Positions 1 through 10,014 of a stretch of 58,414 nucleotides of DNA are shown here, in pieces. Both the position numbers and the translations under genes were made by a program. The notes beneath the pieces are model-generated. The model was not told the origin of the DNA. It saw only the letters and a list, made by a program, of their open reading frames with translations, and did not search any database. Origin of the DNA: a bacterium (lineage in GTDB: Bacteria; Armatimonadota; Zipacnadia; Zipacnadales; Zipacnadaceae); NCBI GenBank assembly GCA_030615605.1, contig JAUWYY010000015.1:1-58414 (forward strand). The letters run 5' to 3'. Numbering within the stretch: position 1 is the first letter of the stretch; every line of letters begins with the position of its first letter.

Positions 1-132
1 ATGCCGGGGGATAACGCTCAATTCATCGTGGAGTTGATTCAGCCCATTGCTATGGACATCGGGGTACGCTTTGCCATCCGCGAGGGCGGACATACCGTCG
101 GCGCCGGCGTCGTTACTAAAGTTGTGGAATAG
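1..132 (+). CDS. tuf: Elongation factor Tu, C-terminal end (partial)
   Basis: This is the last 43 residues of EF-Tu, the GTPase that delivers aminoacyl-tRNA to the ribosome. The frame is open from the first base of the window, so the rest of the gene lies upstream. The tail reads [20 protein letters not shown] and VGAGVV, which is the conserved ending of the third beta-barrel domain and is diagnostic of the family. The stop is 11 nt before rpmG. The order tuf, rpmG, tRNA-Trp, secE, nusG is a common bacterial arrangement, which supports the call. The ATG at base 1 is an internal methionine, not the start. Confidence 0.96.
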   Translation: MPGDNAQFIVELIQPIAMDIGVRFAIREGGHTVGAGVVTKVVE

Positions 133-143
133 GGTTTTGACAT

Positions 144-305
144 ATGCCCCAAACTAAGCTAATATTGCAATGTAGTGAGTGCGAGATGCGCAACTATGTG
201 ACCACCAAGAATAGGCAGAACGTGCCTGATAATCTAACGCTGAGCAAGTTCTGCCGCAAGTGTGGCCATCATACCAAGCACGAAGAGAAGCGCCTGCGGA
301 AGTAG
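144..305 (+). CDS. rpmG: 50S ribosomal protein L33
   Basis: A 53-residue protein of the large ribosomal subunit, too short for most gene finders. It carries two CxxC pairs (CSEC near residue 9 and CRKC near residue 38) that form the zinc-binding ribbon of the zinc-containing (C+) L33 type, as opposed to the cysteine-free paralogue many bacteria also carry. The motif NYVTTKN and the basic C-terminus (EEKRLRK) are typical. The ATG lies 11 nt after the tuf stop, so it is probably cotranscribed with tuf. Length and motifs match the family well. Confidence 0.95.
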   Translation: MPQTKLILQCSECEMRNYVTTKNRQNVPDNLTLSKFCRKCGHHTKHEEKRLRK

Positions 306-333
306 TCACCTTTGTGCTGGAAGGAAGGCTACA

Positions 334-2055
<1,722 letters not shown>

Positions 2056-2151
2056 GAGGTTTTTCTAATCTAATATTAGTGGTGATCTGACGGTCCGCTA
2101 CCAGTTGCAAAACAGGCGGAGGTCACCAACTTCAGGAAGGATGCTACAGTT

Positions 2152-2388
2152 GTGGCTCGTTCGGCCAGCCAGGTTGGACTGCTGCGAAAACTTGTTCGAC
2201 CGTTCGTCAATGTCTGGCAATTTCTCCAGGATGTTCACCATGAACTGGAAAGAGTTGTCTGGCCCAGCCACGAGGACACCTGGAGCTTTACGATCATTGT
2301 ACTCATTACGATTGTGATAGTGGGGACCTGGGTTGGCGCACTAGACTGGATCTTCGCCCGCATTATGGGGATGCTGATGCACTTCTAG
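2152..2388 (+). CDS. secE: Preprotein translocase subunit SecE
   Basis: SecE is the small clamp subunit of the SecYEG protein-conducting channel in the inner membrane. The 78-residue product has the conserved amphipathic segment ELERVVWPS (about residues 31-39) followed by one membrane helix (about 44-65, TIIVLITIVIVGTWVGAL), the single-span architecture used by most bacteria. I chose the GTG at 2152, preceded by AGGAAGG; the spacing is slightly long, so a more upstream start is possible. It lies between tRNA-Trp and nusG, its normal position. Confidence 0.93.
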   Translation: MARSASQVGLLRKLVRPFVNVWQFLQDVHHELERVVWPSHEDTWSFTIIVLITIVIVGTWVGALDWIFARIMGMLMHF

Positions 2389-2451
2389 CACAACAGCGTC
2401 GCACCCGGAAAAAGCCAGACTGGCGTCGTCGAGCATGAACCTAAAGACACT

Positions 2452-2970
2452 ATGGAATGGTATATCGTACATACCCTAACGGGAAAAGAGAACGCCGTAA
2501 AAGCGACGATCGAAAAGACCGCCGAAGCCAGGGATTGGAATCACTTGCTGGGGCGTATCCTGGTTCCGACCGAGACGGAAATACGGTCAGCCGGAGGCAA
2601 GCGCAAGGAGGTCCAGCGCAAGCTTTACCCGGGATACCTGATCATCCAGGTGGAACTAACCCATGAACTGCGTCACCTGATCCAGGACACTCCGGCGGTT
2701 ACCCACTTCGTGGGATCATCGGATAGTCCCGTGCCGCTGACCCAAGAAGAAGTCACGGAAATAATGAAGACAGTCGGCGAGGAGGGACGCAAGCCCAAGG
2801 CCATCTGGGAGGAAGGCCAGGCAGTCCGAGTCACTGAGGGACCTTTCGCTGAATTCAATGGCAAGATTACCGAAGTGAATATTGAACACGAAACCGTCAA
2901 GGTTCTCATCACCATATTCGGACGCGAGACGCCCGTCGAACTTGATTTCACGGAGATAGAAGAACTATAG
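2452..2970 (+). CDS. nusG: Transcription termination/antitermination factor NusG
   Basis: NusG binds RNA polymerase and links it to Rho or to the leading ribosome. The 172-residue product starts with the NGN-domain motif MEWYIVHTLTGKE and contains RKLYPGYLIIQ (about residue 60) and an FVGSS segment (about 87). The C-terminal KOW domain covers about residues 120-172 with GPFAEFNG and VKVLITIFGRETPVEL. Length and both domains match the family. No clear Shine-Dalgarno precedes the ATG, so it may be translationally coupled to secE 61 nt upstream. Confidence 0.96.
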   Translation: MEWYIVHTLTGKENAVKATIEKTAEARDWNHLLGRILVPTETEIRSAGGKRKEVQRKLYPGYLIIQVELTHELRHLIQDTPAVTHFVGSSDSPVPLTQEEVTEIMKTVGEEGRKPKAIWEEGQAVRVTEGPFAEFNGKITEVNIEHETVKVLITIFGRETPVELDFTEIEEL

Positions 2971-3045
2971 ATAACAGCCGGCAACCCCCCGGTCAGCTTT
3001 GTACTGTTTCGACCTCCCGTGAATATGGCAATTCAGGAGTAGGTT

Positions 3046-3471
3046 ATGGCTAAGAAAATACTGACAACAATCAAAATGCACGTTCCCGCCGGGAAAGCTA
3101 ATCCGGCGCCGCCGGTCGGCCCGACCCTGGGCCAGCACGGCGTAAATATCATGGAGTTTTGTAAGACCTTCAACGAGCAGACTGCCGAGAAGATGGGCGA
3201 TATCATACCGGTGGAACTGACCGTCTATGTTGATCACAGTTTCAGTTTTATCACCAAGACTCCCCCGGCGGCCAGCCTGCTCAAGAAGGCCGCAGGTATC
3301 GAGGCGGCCTCTGGTACGCCCGGCCGAGAGACGGTTGCACAGATCAGTCGCGAGCAGGTCCGTGACATCGCTGAGCAGAAGATGGAAGACCTCAATGCTC
3401 GCGACATCGAGGCGGCTATACGCATCATCGCGGGCACCGCCCGCAGTATGGGCATAGAAATAGTTGACTGA
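3046..3471 (+). CDS. rplK: 50S ribosomal protein L11
   Basis: L11 forms part of the GTPase-associated centre with 23S rRNA and the L10-L12 stalk. At 141 residues it is full length: [17 protein letters not shown] at the N-terminus (site of lysine methylation and thiopeptide interaction), [12 protein letters not shown], then [17 protein letters not shown], and the C-terminal rRNA-binding domain ending in [16 protein letters not shown] Shine-Dalgarno precedes the ATG. It is followed by rplA after 40 nt; the two form a known autoregulated pair in which L1 represses translation. Confidence 0.97.
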   Translation: MAKKILTTIKMHVPAGKANPAPPVGPTLGQHGVNIMEFCKTFNEQTAEKMGDIIPVELTVYVDHSFSFITKTPPAASLLKKAAGIEAASGTPGRETVAQISREQVRDIAEQKMEDLNARDIEAAIRIIAGTARSMGIEIVD

Positions 3472-3511
3472 TGACCGGACGCAGCTAGCGAATGATTTGG
3501 AGCGAGAGAAT

Positions 3512-4204
3512 ATGGCCAAGGCAAGTAAGCGATATCAGGACGGCTATGAGAAAATAGACCGTGCCAAGCAATATTCTTTGGACGAGGCAATCCAGTTGAT
3601 CAAGGAGACAGCCTCGGCCAACTTTGACGAGACGGTTGAGCTGCACGTCAAGCTGGGAGCCGATCCCACCAAAGGTGACCAGACCGTGCGGGGCACGATA
3701 GCCTTGCCCCATGGCACCGGTAAGGTTCCCAAGGTGGCCGTATTCGCCCCCGGCGAGATGGCTAAGGAAGTCCAGGATGCCGGGGCAGATCGGGTTGGTG
3801 ATGAGGACCTGGTGGAGGCCATAGAAGAAGGCTGGGATGACTTCGATATTCTGGTCGCTCACCCCACGCTGATGGGTCTGATCGGCTCACGACTTGGCCC
3901 CATTCTGGGCCCGCGCATGCCCAGCAAGAAGGCAGGCAATATCACGCCCGACATTGCCCAGGCGGTAAAAGATCTCAAGCGGGGCCGGGTGGAGTACCGC
4001 ATGGATCGGGGTGGAGTTATTCATATCCCGGTGGGCAAGGTCTCGTTCGACGACGAACAGCTCCGCGAGAATATCATCGCCCTGCTGGAAACAGTTGATG
4101 CAGCCCGACCATCAGCAGTCACCGGTCGCTTTGTGCGCGGTGCCACATTGACATCCACCATGGGGCCGGGAATCAAGTTGGACCTGTCCAGCCTGGTAGG
4201 ATAG
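3512..4204 (+). CDS. rplA: 50S ribosomal protein L1
   Basis: L1 is the large ribosomal stalk protein near the E site and, in many bacteria, a translational repressor of the L11-L1 mRNA. The open frame extends upstream to 3464, but the family start is the MAKASKRY at 3512, preceded by TTTGGAG; this gives 230 residues, the usual length. Visible motifs are VELHVKLGADPTK, VRGTIALPHGTGK, the signature around GPRMPSKKAGN (about residue 130-140) and EYRMDRGGVIH. The last residues, TMGPGIKLDLSSL, are also family-typical. Confidence 0.96.
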   Translation: MAKASKRYQDGYEKIDRAKQYSLDEAIQLIKETASANFDETVELHVKLGADPTKGDQTVRGTIALPHGTGKVPKVAVFAPGEMAKEVQDAGADRVGDEDLVEAIEEGWDDFDILVAHPTLMGLIGSRLGPILGPRMPSKKAGNITPDIAQAVKDLKRGRVEYRMDRGGVIHIPVGKVSFDDEQLRENIIALLETVDAARPSAVTGRFVRGATLTSTMGPGIKLDLSSLVG

Positions 4205-4324
4205 GGCGGCTGACCTTGCATACTTGGGTAAGGCAATGTATAATGGCAGCGTTGTAGTCAGCAATTTGTCCAACAAAAAAGTGATATTGACCGAAGACAG
4301 CCGGTTCGCGAATAGCGTTTAATG

Positions 4325-4428
4325 TGCATTAGCCCGCCGGCCGAGGTCGAAGCAGGCCCAGAGTTCACGGGAGCTTCCTCGGCGGCGGCTCCCGTCTTAT
4401 GTTGTAGCCGGTGCAATAGGAGAAAAGG
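4325..4428 (+). promoter_or_regulatory. L10 leader (rplJL autoregulatory RNA)
   Basis: The 227-nt gap between rplA and rplJ holds a GC-rich, foldable leader just upstream of rplJ. It contains GGGAGC and GCTCCC segments that pair around CTTCCTCGGCGGCG, followed by TGTAGCCGGTGCAATAGGAG. A conserved structured RNA at this place binds the L10(L12)4 complex and represses rplJ translation in many bacteria. I assign it by position, hairpin and the characteristic tail before the ribosome binding site; the exact ends are approximate. Confidence 0.65.
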
Positions 4429-4431
4429 TTT

Positions 4432-4962
4432 ATGCCGACACCAGAAAAGGAAGCCCTGGTCGCTGAATTGCGCCAGGCTATCGAAGACAGCGAAAGCATA
4501 TATTTGGCCGAGTTCCGTCATCTCAATGTTGCACAGATGAATGATCTGCGCGGTCAGATCCTGGAATACCGGGCCTATCTGTGCGTTGCTAAGAATCGCC
4601 TGCTCAAGCTGGCCTTCGCCGGAACAGATGCAGAGGAGCTTTGCGAGCATCTGACTGGTCCGACCGCCGTGGCCTTCTGCCAAAGCGACCCCATCGCTGT
4701 CGCCAAAGTGCTCACCAAGTTTGGCCAGGACTACCAGCACCTGGCTATAAAAGCGGGGCTGTTCGACGGTATTATACTCGACCAGGAGCAGATGGCGCAG
4801 ATTGCACAACTGCCGCCGCGTGACCAACTCCTGGCTCAGGTATTGGCCAGCCTGATCGCTCCCGCTAGCTCTGTAGTAAATCTGCTGGGCGCAGTCACAT
4901 CCCAGTTTGTATTAACACTGCAAGCAGTTGCTGACAAGCGCGAATCCGAAGAAGAGGAATAG
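4432..4962 (+). CDS. rplJ: 50S ribosomal protein L10
   Basis: L10 anchors the L7/L12 dimers to the ribosome and, with them, controls its own operon. The 176-residue product shows the N-terminal rRNA-binding domain ([49 protein letters not shown]) and the C-terminal helix that carries L12 dimers (about residues 150-170). AGGAG lies 11 nt before the ATG, at the foot of the leader RNA. The family often has T-L-R at the position where this protein reads AYLCVAKN; the cysteine there is unusual but harmless. Confidence 0.96.
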   Translation: MPTPEKEALVAELRQAIEDSESIYLAEFRHLNVAQMNDLRGQILEYRAYLCVAKNRLLKLAFAGTDAEELCEHLTGPTAVAFCQSDPIAVAKVLTKFGQDYQHLAIKAGLFDGIILDQEQMAQIAQLPPRDQLLAQVLASLIAPASSVVNLLGAVTSQFVLTLQAVADKRESEEEE

Positions 4963-5011
4963 ACGAGCTGTAGTTCATCTATTGTCAAAGTCCGTACCAA
5001 GGAGGATAATG

Positions 5012-5389
5012 ATGGGTATTGACGAAGTTATCGAACAGATCAACGAGCTAAACGTGCTGGAGCTGGTCGAGCTCAAGGAAAAGCTCGAGGAGCAGTGGGG
5101 CGTCGAGGCAATGGCGCCAGTGGTGGCGGCGGCCGCACCAGCAGGCGCTGAGGCGGGCGGCGAAGCGGAAGAGAAAGATACTTTTGACGTAAGGATCGAG
5201 AGTGTCGGCGAAGAAAAGATCCAGGTCATCAAGGCCGTCCGCGAGCTGACCAATCTCGGCCTCAAAGAAGCCAAGGAACTGGTGGAATCGGCCCCCGACG
5301 CCGTGGTGGCCGAGGCAGTAAGCAAGGAGGAAGCCGAGAGCTGCAAGGAGAAACTGGAAGATGTCGGTGCTGGTGTGGTGCTAGAGTAG
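5012..5389 (+). CDS. rplL: 50S ribosomal protein L7/L12
   Basis: The acidic stalk protein that recruits translation factors. I chose the second of two adjacent ATGs (5012) because AAGGAGG at 4999-5005 is then at the best spacing; it yields 125 residues. The N-terminal dimerisation helix has [17 protein letters not shown], followed by an alanine/glycine-rich hinge (about residues 36-53) and the C-terminal factor-binding domain with [19 protein letters not shown] and [11 protein letters not shown]. This is a textbook L7/L12. Confidence 0.97.
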   Translation: MGIDEVIEQINELNVLELVELKEKLEEQWGVEAMAPVVAAAAPAGAEAGGEAEEKDTFDVRIESVGEEKIQVIKAVRELTNLGLKEAKELVESAPDAVVAEAVSKEEAESCKEKLEDVGAGVVLE

Positions 5390-5408
5390 CAACCGAGGTG
5401 ATTGGTCA

Positions 5409-6290
5409 ATGTACTACGACAGTAACGAAGCGATTTGGCAGCAACTGTGGGAATACTACCAGATGCCAGCTCCCTCGTCGCTGAGCCAGGCCCTTTGCCA
5501 ACTGATCGCTGAATATGCGACTGTAGAAACAGACAGCCAGCGTATGCCCGAGCTAGTCACCGAATTTCTGGACCGTGAGGTCAGATATCATCGGCGGGTC
5601 GACAGACTGCACACCAGTGAAGCGCTGACCACCGAGGACCTCAAGTCTCTGGCCAGAAAACGCACTATTGCCCTCCAAGACACGATTGAACAGGCCAAAG
5701 AAGCTACTGGCGAGGTGGGCACAGGCGAGATTGCCCGCCAGTTGTTGCTGGCCGAGTGCTACCAGCAGATTCAAGAACCTGACAAGGTTGTCGCTCATCT
5801 GGAAAAGGCCCTGGCCGACAGCGCCGATGAGCCGCTGGTCTACTTTGCTCTGGGCTACAATCGGTTCCATCTGGCCCTAGAGAGCTTTGGGCCAGTGGTG
5901 GAGCTTGGCGACGACAGTGCCAATAATGACCTGCTGACCTTCCAAATGGCTTGCCTGCAGGCGGTATCGGCATTCGAGAGCGCGCTTACCGGCCAGGCTA
6001 GCGATAGTGAGGTCTACGAATGGATCGGACGGGTACTGGAGACGGCCGGATTTGAGGAGGCTGCTGGCCAAGCATTTGACAAGGCCGACGATTTAGCATA
6101 TAGTGATAGCGCTGATGGTGAGCCTGGCGCGGCGTATCGCGGGCCAGAGGGCGACGCACTCTCGACCGGATGGGGCCAGAAGATGGGTCGCATCACGCAG
6201 GAAGAAATTGAAGAGTTTGGCCAGTTGCTGGAAGGGAAACACGACATCTCCGAGCTAGGGCCGGAACGTGAAGACAACGAAGAGGCCTGA
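5409..6290 (+). CDS. Predicted helical-repeat (TPR-like) protein, function unknown
   Basis: A 293-residue soluble protein, 19 nt after rplL and with a GAGGTGAT ribosome binding site, so probably transcribed with the ribosomal genes. About residues 110-230 look like tetratricopeptide-type helix pairs: ARQLLLAECYQQ, KVVAHLEKALADSADEPLVYFALGYNRF and VSAFESALTGQASDSEVYEWIGRVLETAGFEEAAGQAFDKA (broken here by spacing, not continuous motifs). The N-terminal third is helical and hydrophilic, and the acidic C-terminus contains RITQEEIEEFGQLLEG. No signal peptide or catalytic motif is seen. It may be a scaffold; I cannot assign a partner from sequence. Confidence 0.75.
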   Translation: MYYDSNEAIWQQLWEYYQMPAPSSLSQALCQLIAEYATVETDSQRMPELVTEFLDREVRYHRRVDRLHTSEALTTEDLKSLARKRTIALQDTIEQAKEATGEVGTGEIARQLLLAECYQQIQEPDKVVAHLEKALADSADEPLVYFALGYNRFHLALESFGPVVELGDDSANNDLLTFQMACLQAVSAFESALTGQASDSEVYEWIGRVLETAGFEEAAGQAFDKADDLAYSDSADGEPGAAYRGPEGDALSTGWGQKMGRITQEEIEEFGQLLEGKHDISELGPEREDNEEA

Positions 6291-6403
6291 AGCTCTCTGC
6301 CCGACCGTCACGGCTCAGTGGTGACACTGACAGACTATTGCACTCAGCTCAAACAGCGTCTTGACGCTGTGTAAATAGAACAACACAGAGGAGGGTCTAT
6401 ATC

Positions 6404-6619
6404 GTGTACCGCAAGCTGATGATGTTGCTAGCTGTCGTATCTGTACTGGCATTGGTGATAGGACTGGTGGGCTGTCCCCCGAAGGAGGTAGCGCCGACAA
6501 AGCCGCCCCCAGGGGTCGGACCAGAGATAGGTCCACCGCCAGGTCCACCGCCAGGTCCACCACCAGGTCCACCGCCAGAAGTCGAACCAGAACCCGAACC
6601 AGAGGCACCCGGCGACTAG
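6404..6619 (+). CDS. Small proline-rich lipoprotein
   Basis: A 71-residue protein starting at GTG 6404 with GAGGAGGG upstream. Residues 2-24 form a signal peptide (MMLLAVVSVLALVIGLVG) ending in the lipobox LVGC, so Cys24 would be lipidated. The mature part is almost entirely proline, glycine and glutamate: four GPPP units followed by EVEPEPEPE. The DNA carries the matching 12-bp tandem repeat (CCAGGTCCACCG type) at about 6529-6580, so copy number could vary. It could span the periplasm or wall as a flexible arm; function is unknown. Confidence 0.7.
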   Translation: MYRKLMMLLAVVSVLALVIGLVGCPPKEVAPTKPPPGVGPEIGPPPGPPPGPPPGPPPEVEPEPEPEAPGD

Positions 6620-6673
6620 GATACTACTCCCGACCGGGGGTGCGCTGGCTAGCGCACCAAATGCAGCAACGAA

Positions 6674-6710
6674 AGTCCCGCTCCATTCAATGGAGCGGGA
6701 CTCTTTTTTG
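6674..6710 (+). terminator. Rho-independent terminator of the ribosomal cluster
   Basis: A perfect 12-bp stem (AGTCCCGCTCCA / TGGAGCGGGACT) with a 5-nt TTCAA loop, followed by CTTTTTT. It lies between the plus-strand cluster and the converging proB gene. On the minus strand the stem is preceded by a run of A, so it could work in both directions. Confidence 0.9.
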
Positions 6711-6735
6711 GTCCTGCGCCGGGCCGATTTGCTGT

Positions 6736-7881
6736 TTACTCACTATGACTGCTTACTATCAGGTTGTCACGGTGTATGATCTCATCGTCGCCGACGTGAC
6801 CCAGAATGCGCTCAATCTCGTCGCTGTGATGGCCCTGAATCGCGGCTACTTCCTCGCTGGAATAGTTGACCAGCCCGCGGGCGACCTCCTCACCGCGCAC
6901 GTCAATCACCTGGACAAGATCACCCGCCTGGAAGCTGCCCTTCACCTCTACCACCCCCACCGGCAGCAGGCTGGAGCCGTCGCGGTTGCGCAGCGCCTGA
7001 CAGGCTCCTTCGTCTATCACCAGCGAGCCGCTGGGTTCCAGTGCTGTCGCCAGCCACAGCTTGCGGCTGGGGGGCGCGGCCCGGGCCACAAACAGCGTGC
7101 CGACCTCAGCGCCCGCCAGGATTTGAATAAGGACATCCTCCTGTTCTCCGTCAGCAATAACCAGGGGAATACCGCAGTCTACCACCATCTGAGCCGCCTC
7201 CAACTTCTTCTCCATCCCTCCGCGTGATTCGGCGCCACCGGGTCCGTCCGCGTAGTGGCTGATCTGGTCTCCCGGCATTACCACGGGGATAAACTCAGCG
7301 GCAGCGTCCCGGCGCGGGTCAGCGGTAAACAGCCCGGGCTGATCCGACAGGAAAACTAACAGGTCCGCTCGCAGCGCCGCCGCCACGACCGCGGCAAGCC
7401 GGTCATTCTCCCCAAAGGTGACCCCCTCCACCGAGACGGTATCATTCTCATTGATAATCGGAACGACGCCCTGAGCAAGCAGCACCTGGAGGGTATTGCG
7501 GACGTGCAGATAACGCGCGCGCTGTTGCATATCTTCGGTGGTCAGCAGGATCTGCGCGCCCACCAGATCCTCAGCAGCCAGCGCGACAATGTAATGCTGC
7601 ATCAGTGCCGGTTGGCCGACCGCAGCAGCGGCCTGACGGACACTCAAGCCGTCTTTGCTATCCTGGCGTGACAGGCTATCCGAGCCCAGATGAATCGCGC
7701 CGGAGGTGATCACCAGCAGTTGCCGACCGTCCTGGCTCAGCCGCTTTATCTGACCGACCAAGCTGGCCAAAAAACCCTGATTCAACTGGCCCGGGCCTCG
7801 CGTTATCAGCCGCGTGCCGACTTTGACGACAACTAGCTGGGCCTGGGTAATCTGGTTGCGCAAATCAGTCGGTTCGGTCAT
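6736..7881 (-). CDS. proB: Glutamate 5-kinase
   Basis: ProB phosphorylates glutamate to gamma-glutamyl phosphate, the first and feedback-inhibited step of proline synthesis. The 381-residue product has the amino-acid-kinase domain: VVVKVGTRLIT near the N-terminus, LLVITSGAI (about 57), PIINENDTVSVE (about 138), FGENDRLAA and LLVFLSDQPGLFTADPR. Residues about 285-365 (LVIDEGACQAL, VGVVEVKGSFQAGDLV, ARGLVNYSSEE) form the PUA domain common in bacterial ProB. It is downstream of proA by 43 nt in the same direction; the order proA-proB is the reverse of the more usual proBA. Confidence 0.97.
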   Translation of the reverse strand: MTEPTDLRNQITQAQLVVVKVGTRLITRGPGQLNQGFLASLVGQIKRLSQDGRQLLVITSGAIHLGSDSLSRQDSKDGLSVRQAAAAVGQPALMQHYIVALAAEDLVGAQILLTTEDMQQRARYLHVRNTLQVLLAQGVVPIINENDTVSVEGVTFGENDRLAAVVAAALRADLLVFLSDQPGLFTADPRRDAAAEFIPVVMPGDQISHYADGPGGAESRGGMEKKLEAAQMVVDCGIPLVIADGEQEDVLIQILAGAEVGTLFVARAAPPSRKLWLATALEPSGSLVIDEGACQALRNRDGSSLLPVGVVEVKGSFQAGDLVQVIDVRGEEVARGLVNYSSEEVAAIQGHHSDEIERILGHVGDDEIIHRDNLIVSSHSE

Positions 7882-7924
7882 CTTGGCGCTTACTTACCTC
7901 CGGGATAGTAGCCACCAGCTACAC

Positions 7925-9184
7925 TTATGAGGAGCCACGGATCTGGCCGTCACCGCGTATGACGTACTTGTAGCTGACCAGCTCGCGGACACCCACCGGC
8001 CCGCGCGCATGAACCTTATCGGTGGATATGCCGATTTCAGCGCCCAGGCCGAACTGCCCGCCATCGGTAAAGCGCGTGGAGGCATTGTGATAGACGCAGG
8101 CCGAGTCAACCTCGCGTAGGAAGCGCTCGGCATTGGCTTCAACGTCGGTGTATATGGCCTCGGTCAGGCCGGAGCCGTGGCGGGTAATAAGCTCGATAGC
8201 CTCGTCTATAGAGTCAACCACTCGCACTGCCAGGATCATATCGAGGTACTCCGTGTCCCAGTCCTCTTCAGTGGCCGGGACGCAGCCCTCGCACAACTCC
8301 ATAGTCCGGGGGCAGCCGCGTATTTCCACGCCAGCATCCTGCAAGTCGGCGACAATGGCTTGCAGCGCTTCTTCATTGTCCTGGTGGACATACAGGTTCT
8401 CGACGGCGTTGCAGACGCCGGGGCGCTGCACCTTGGAATTGTGCACCAGCGCGATGGTCATATCAATATCGCAGCTTTCGTCCACATATATCTGCGTCAT
8501 ACCGCGGTCGTGCTTGAGCACCGGCACAGTAGCGTTCTCGGTGACGGCGCGAATCAGGCCATGACCGCCGCGAGGCACAATCAGGTCCAAATACTCATCG
8601 AGTCGAGCCATCTCGCGGACGGCCGCGCGGTCGGTAAAGTCAATGATCTCAATACAGCTTTCCGGCAGGTCTACATCGCGGCAGGCGTTCTGGAGAACCT
8701 CAACCAGCCCGATATTGGAGTTGATTGCTTCTGATCCACCCCGCAGCAGCACGCCATTGCCGGCCTTGACGCACAGGCCGGCGGCATCCACCGTCACGTT
8801 AGGGCGCGACTCATAGATGATCCCCACCACCCCAAGCGGCACCGGCACCTTCTGAATCAGCAGGCCGTTGGGCCGCGTCCACTCCTCCAGAGTCTGCGCC
8901 AGGGGATCGGGCAACTCGATTATTTCTTCCAGGGCGGCGGCCATCTCCTCAATACGCTCATCATTCAGCAGCAGGCGGTCGAGCATCGCCGAGGACAGGC
9001 CCTTCTCCTCACCGCGCTCCATATCAATGGCATTGGCCCGCATTATCTTTGAGCTGCGCGCTCGCAGCAGCTCGGCCATACGGGCCAGTAGTTCATTGCG
9101 CTGCTGGCCCGAAGTGTTGCTCAATACCGCAGCCGCTTTAGTCACTTTCTTAGCAAGATCGGTGACGCGCTCTTCAATGCTCAT
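7925..9184 (-). CDS. proA: Gamma-glutamyl phosphate reductase
   Basis: ProA reduces gamma-glutamyl phosphate to the semialdehyde with NADPH. The 419-residue product contains GVVGIIYESRPNVTVDA (about 115), GNGVLLRGGSEAINSN, LIVPRGGHGLI and the active-site cysteine in QRPGVCNA (about 250); the ending FGLGAEIGISTDK.HARGPVGV is family-typical. I prefer the ATG at 9184 over the overlapping TTG because GGAGTGAT sits at suitable distance. It is preceded by the zinc-ribbon membrane gene (61-nt gap to 9248) and followed by proB. Confidence 0.97.
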   Translation of the reverse strand: MSIEERVTDLAKKVTKAAAVLSNTSGQQRNELLARMAELLRARSSKIMRANAIDMERGEEKGLSSAMLDRLLLNDERIEEMAAALEEIIELPDPLAQTLEEWTRPNGLLIQKVPVPLGVVGIIYESRPNVTVDAAGLCVKAGNGVLLRGGSEAINSNIGLVEVLQNACRDVDLPESCIEIIDFTDRAAVREMARLDEYLDLIVPRGGHGLIRAVTENATVPVLKHDRGMTQIYVDESCDIDMTIALVHNSKVQRPGVCNAVENLYVHQDNEEALQAIVADLQDAGVEIRGCPRTMELCEGCVPATEEDWDTEYLDMILAVRVVDSIDEAIELITRHGSGLTEAIYTDVEANAERFLREVDSACVYHNASTRFTDGGQFGLGAEIGISTDKVHARGPVGVRELVSYKYVIRGDGQIRGSS

Positions 9185-9247
9185 CAACTATCACTCCGCA
9201 ATATGGTGTCCGGATGCAACTTGTATCTGGCAGATCAGCTTGTCTAA

Positions 9248-9760
9248 CTATTCACCGCACCCACCGGTGTCTCCTTCATCGCTGCCCAGCTCAGCAGCAC
9301 GCTGAGCAGCAAGATATATCAATCCTGTCAACGCGACGCTACTGCCTAACAATGTGTCCACGCTGCCCCAACCGGCCAGGGCTGCGACCAATACTACCAG
9401 GCCGGCCGCGCAGCCCGACAGCAACAACAGCCGAAACTTCTTGCGCCAGCGCTGGGCCAGACGGCCCCCCAGCCAGCCGCCAAACAAGCCACCAAGCAAT
9501 GCTCCTATTGCGGCGCTAATCGCCATCATGTTGGGATTGCTGCTGGCATCAACTGCTGCCACCCCCAGGGCGACACCTATCTCCAGCCCCGCCAGCAGGC
9601 CCAGCACAGCAGTCTCACCGGCCGTGAAATAATCGCCAGCATCAATATCCTCAGGCAAGACGGAGAAGTCATAGCCACAGTACAGACACCGAGGGCCGTC
9701 GGGGCCGTCAACCAGCGCCCGCTCGCAGCGCGGACAACGCCTCACGCGATCGAAATCCAT
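9248..9760 (-). CDS. Zinc-ribbon membrane protein, function unknown
   Basis: A 170-residue protein. Residues about 9-32 contain CPRC and CLYCGYD, a four-cysteine zinc ribbon, followed by a short linker and three or four hydrophobic segments: AVLGLLAGLEIGVALGVAAV, MAISAAIGALLGGLFGGWLGG, LLLLSGCAAGLVVLVAALAGW and SVALTGLIYLAAQ. The glycine-zipper-like second helix is notable. It is the first gene upstream of proA and likely cotranscribed, but nothing links it to proline. Similar zinc-ribbon plus membrane proteins are widespread and uncharacterised. Confidence 0.72.
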   Translation of the reverse strand: MDFDRVRRCPRCERALVDGPDGPRCLYCGYDFSVLPEDIDAGDYFTAGETAVLGLLAGLEIGVALGVAAVDASSNPNMMAISAAIGALLGGLFGGWLGGRLAQRWRKKFRLLLLSGCAAGLVVLVAALAGWGSVDTLLGSSVALTGLIYLAAQRAAELGSDEGDTGGCGE

Positions 9761-9789
9761 CACTCCGCTCCCTCGTCAGCCTGGTTAGG

Positions 9790-10004
9790 CCACAAAATTG
9801 ATGGACGGATTTTGCGGAAAACCCGCTTTTTGAAAAAAGCCGGTTTCCCGCACCTTTCCGGCAAAAACTTCAAGAGTGGAACAGTACGGTAGATAGGATA
9901 CTGTCATTCCTCACAATGGTTGAATAGTCTCCATCAAGACGCCGTTTCTAACCGGGCTTGAGACCACAAGAAATGCTTGTATTTCGATTTATGAATAATC
10001 CGCG
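9790..10004 (+). repeat. Dispersed 215-nt intergenic repeat, copy A
   Basis: First of a family found six times in full or nearly full form in this window. The left part starts CCACAAAATTGATGGACGGA and contains GCGGAAAACC and GGTTTTCCGC-type arms around CTTTTTGAAAAAAG (one arm slightly mutated here). It is followed by GGCAAAAACTT, an ACAGTA/TACTGT inverted repeat, and a right end with TTATGAATAATCCGCG. The left CGGATT can pair with the right AATCCG, closing the unit. Copy A fills the gap between the M20 peptidase stop and the zinc-ribbon gene start, so it would be in the leader of the latter. Confidence 0.9.
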
Positions 10005-10014
10005 TTGGGCCGGC

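Noticed and set aside
262..333. Upstream start for the 551-residue ORF
   Set aside because: It would overlap rpmG by 44 nt, and the ATG at 334 has a better ribosome binding site.
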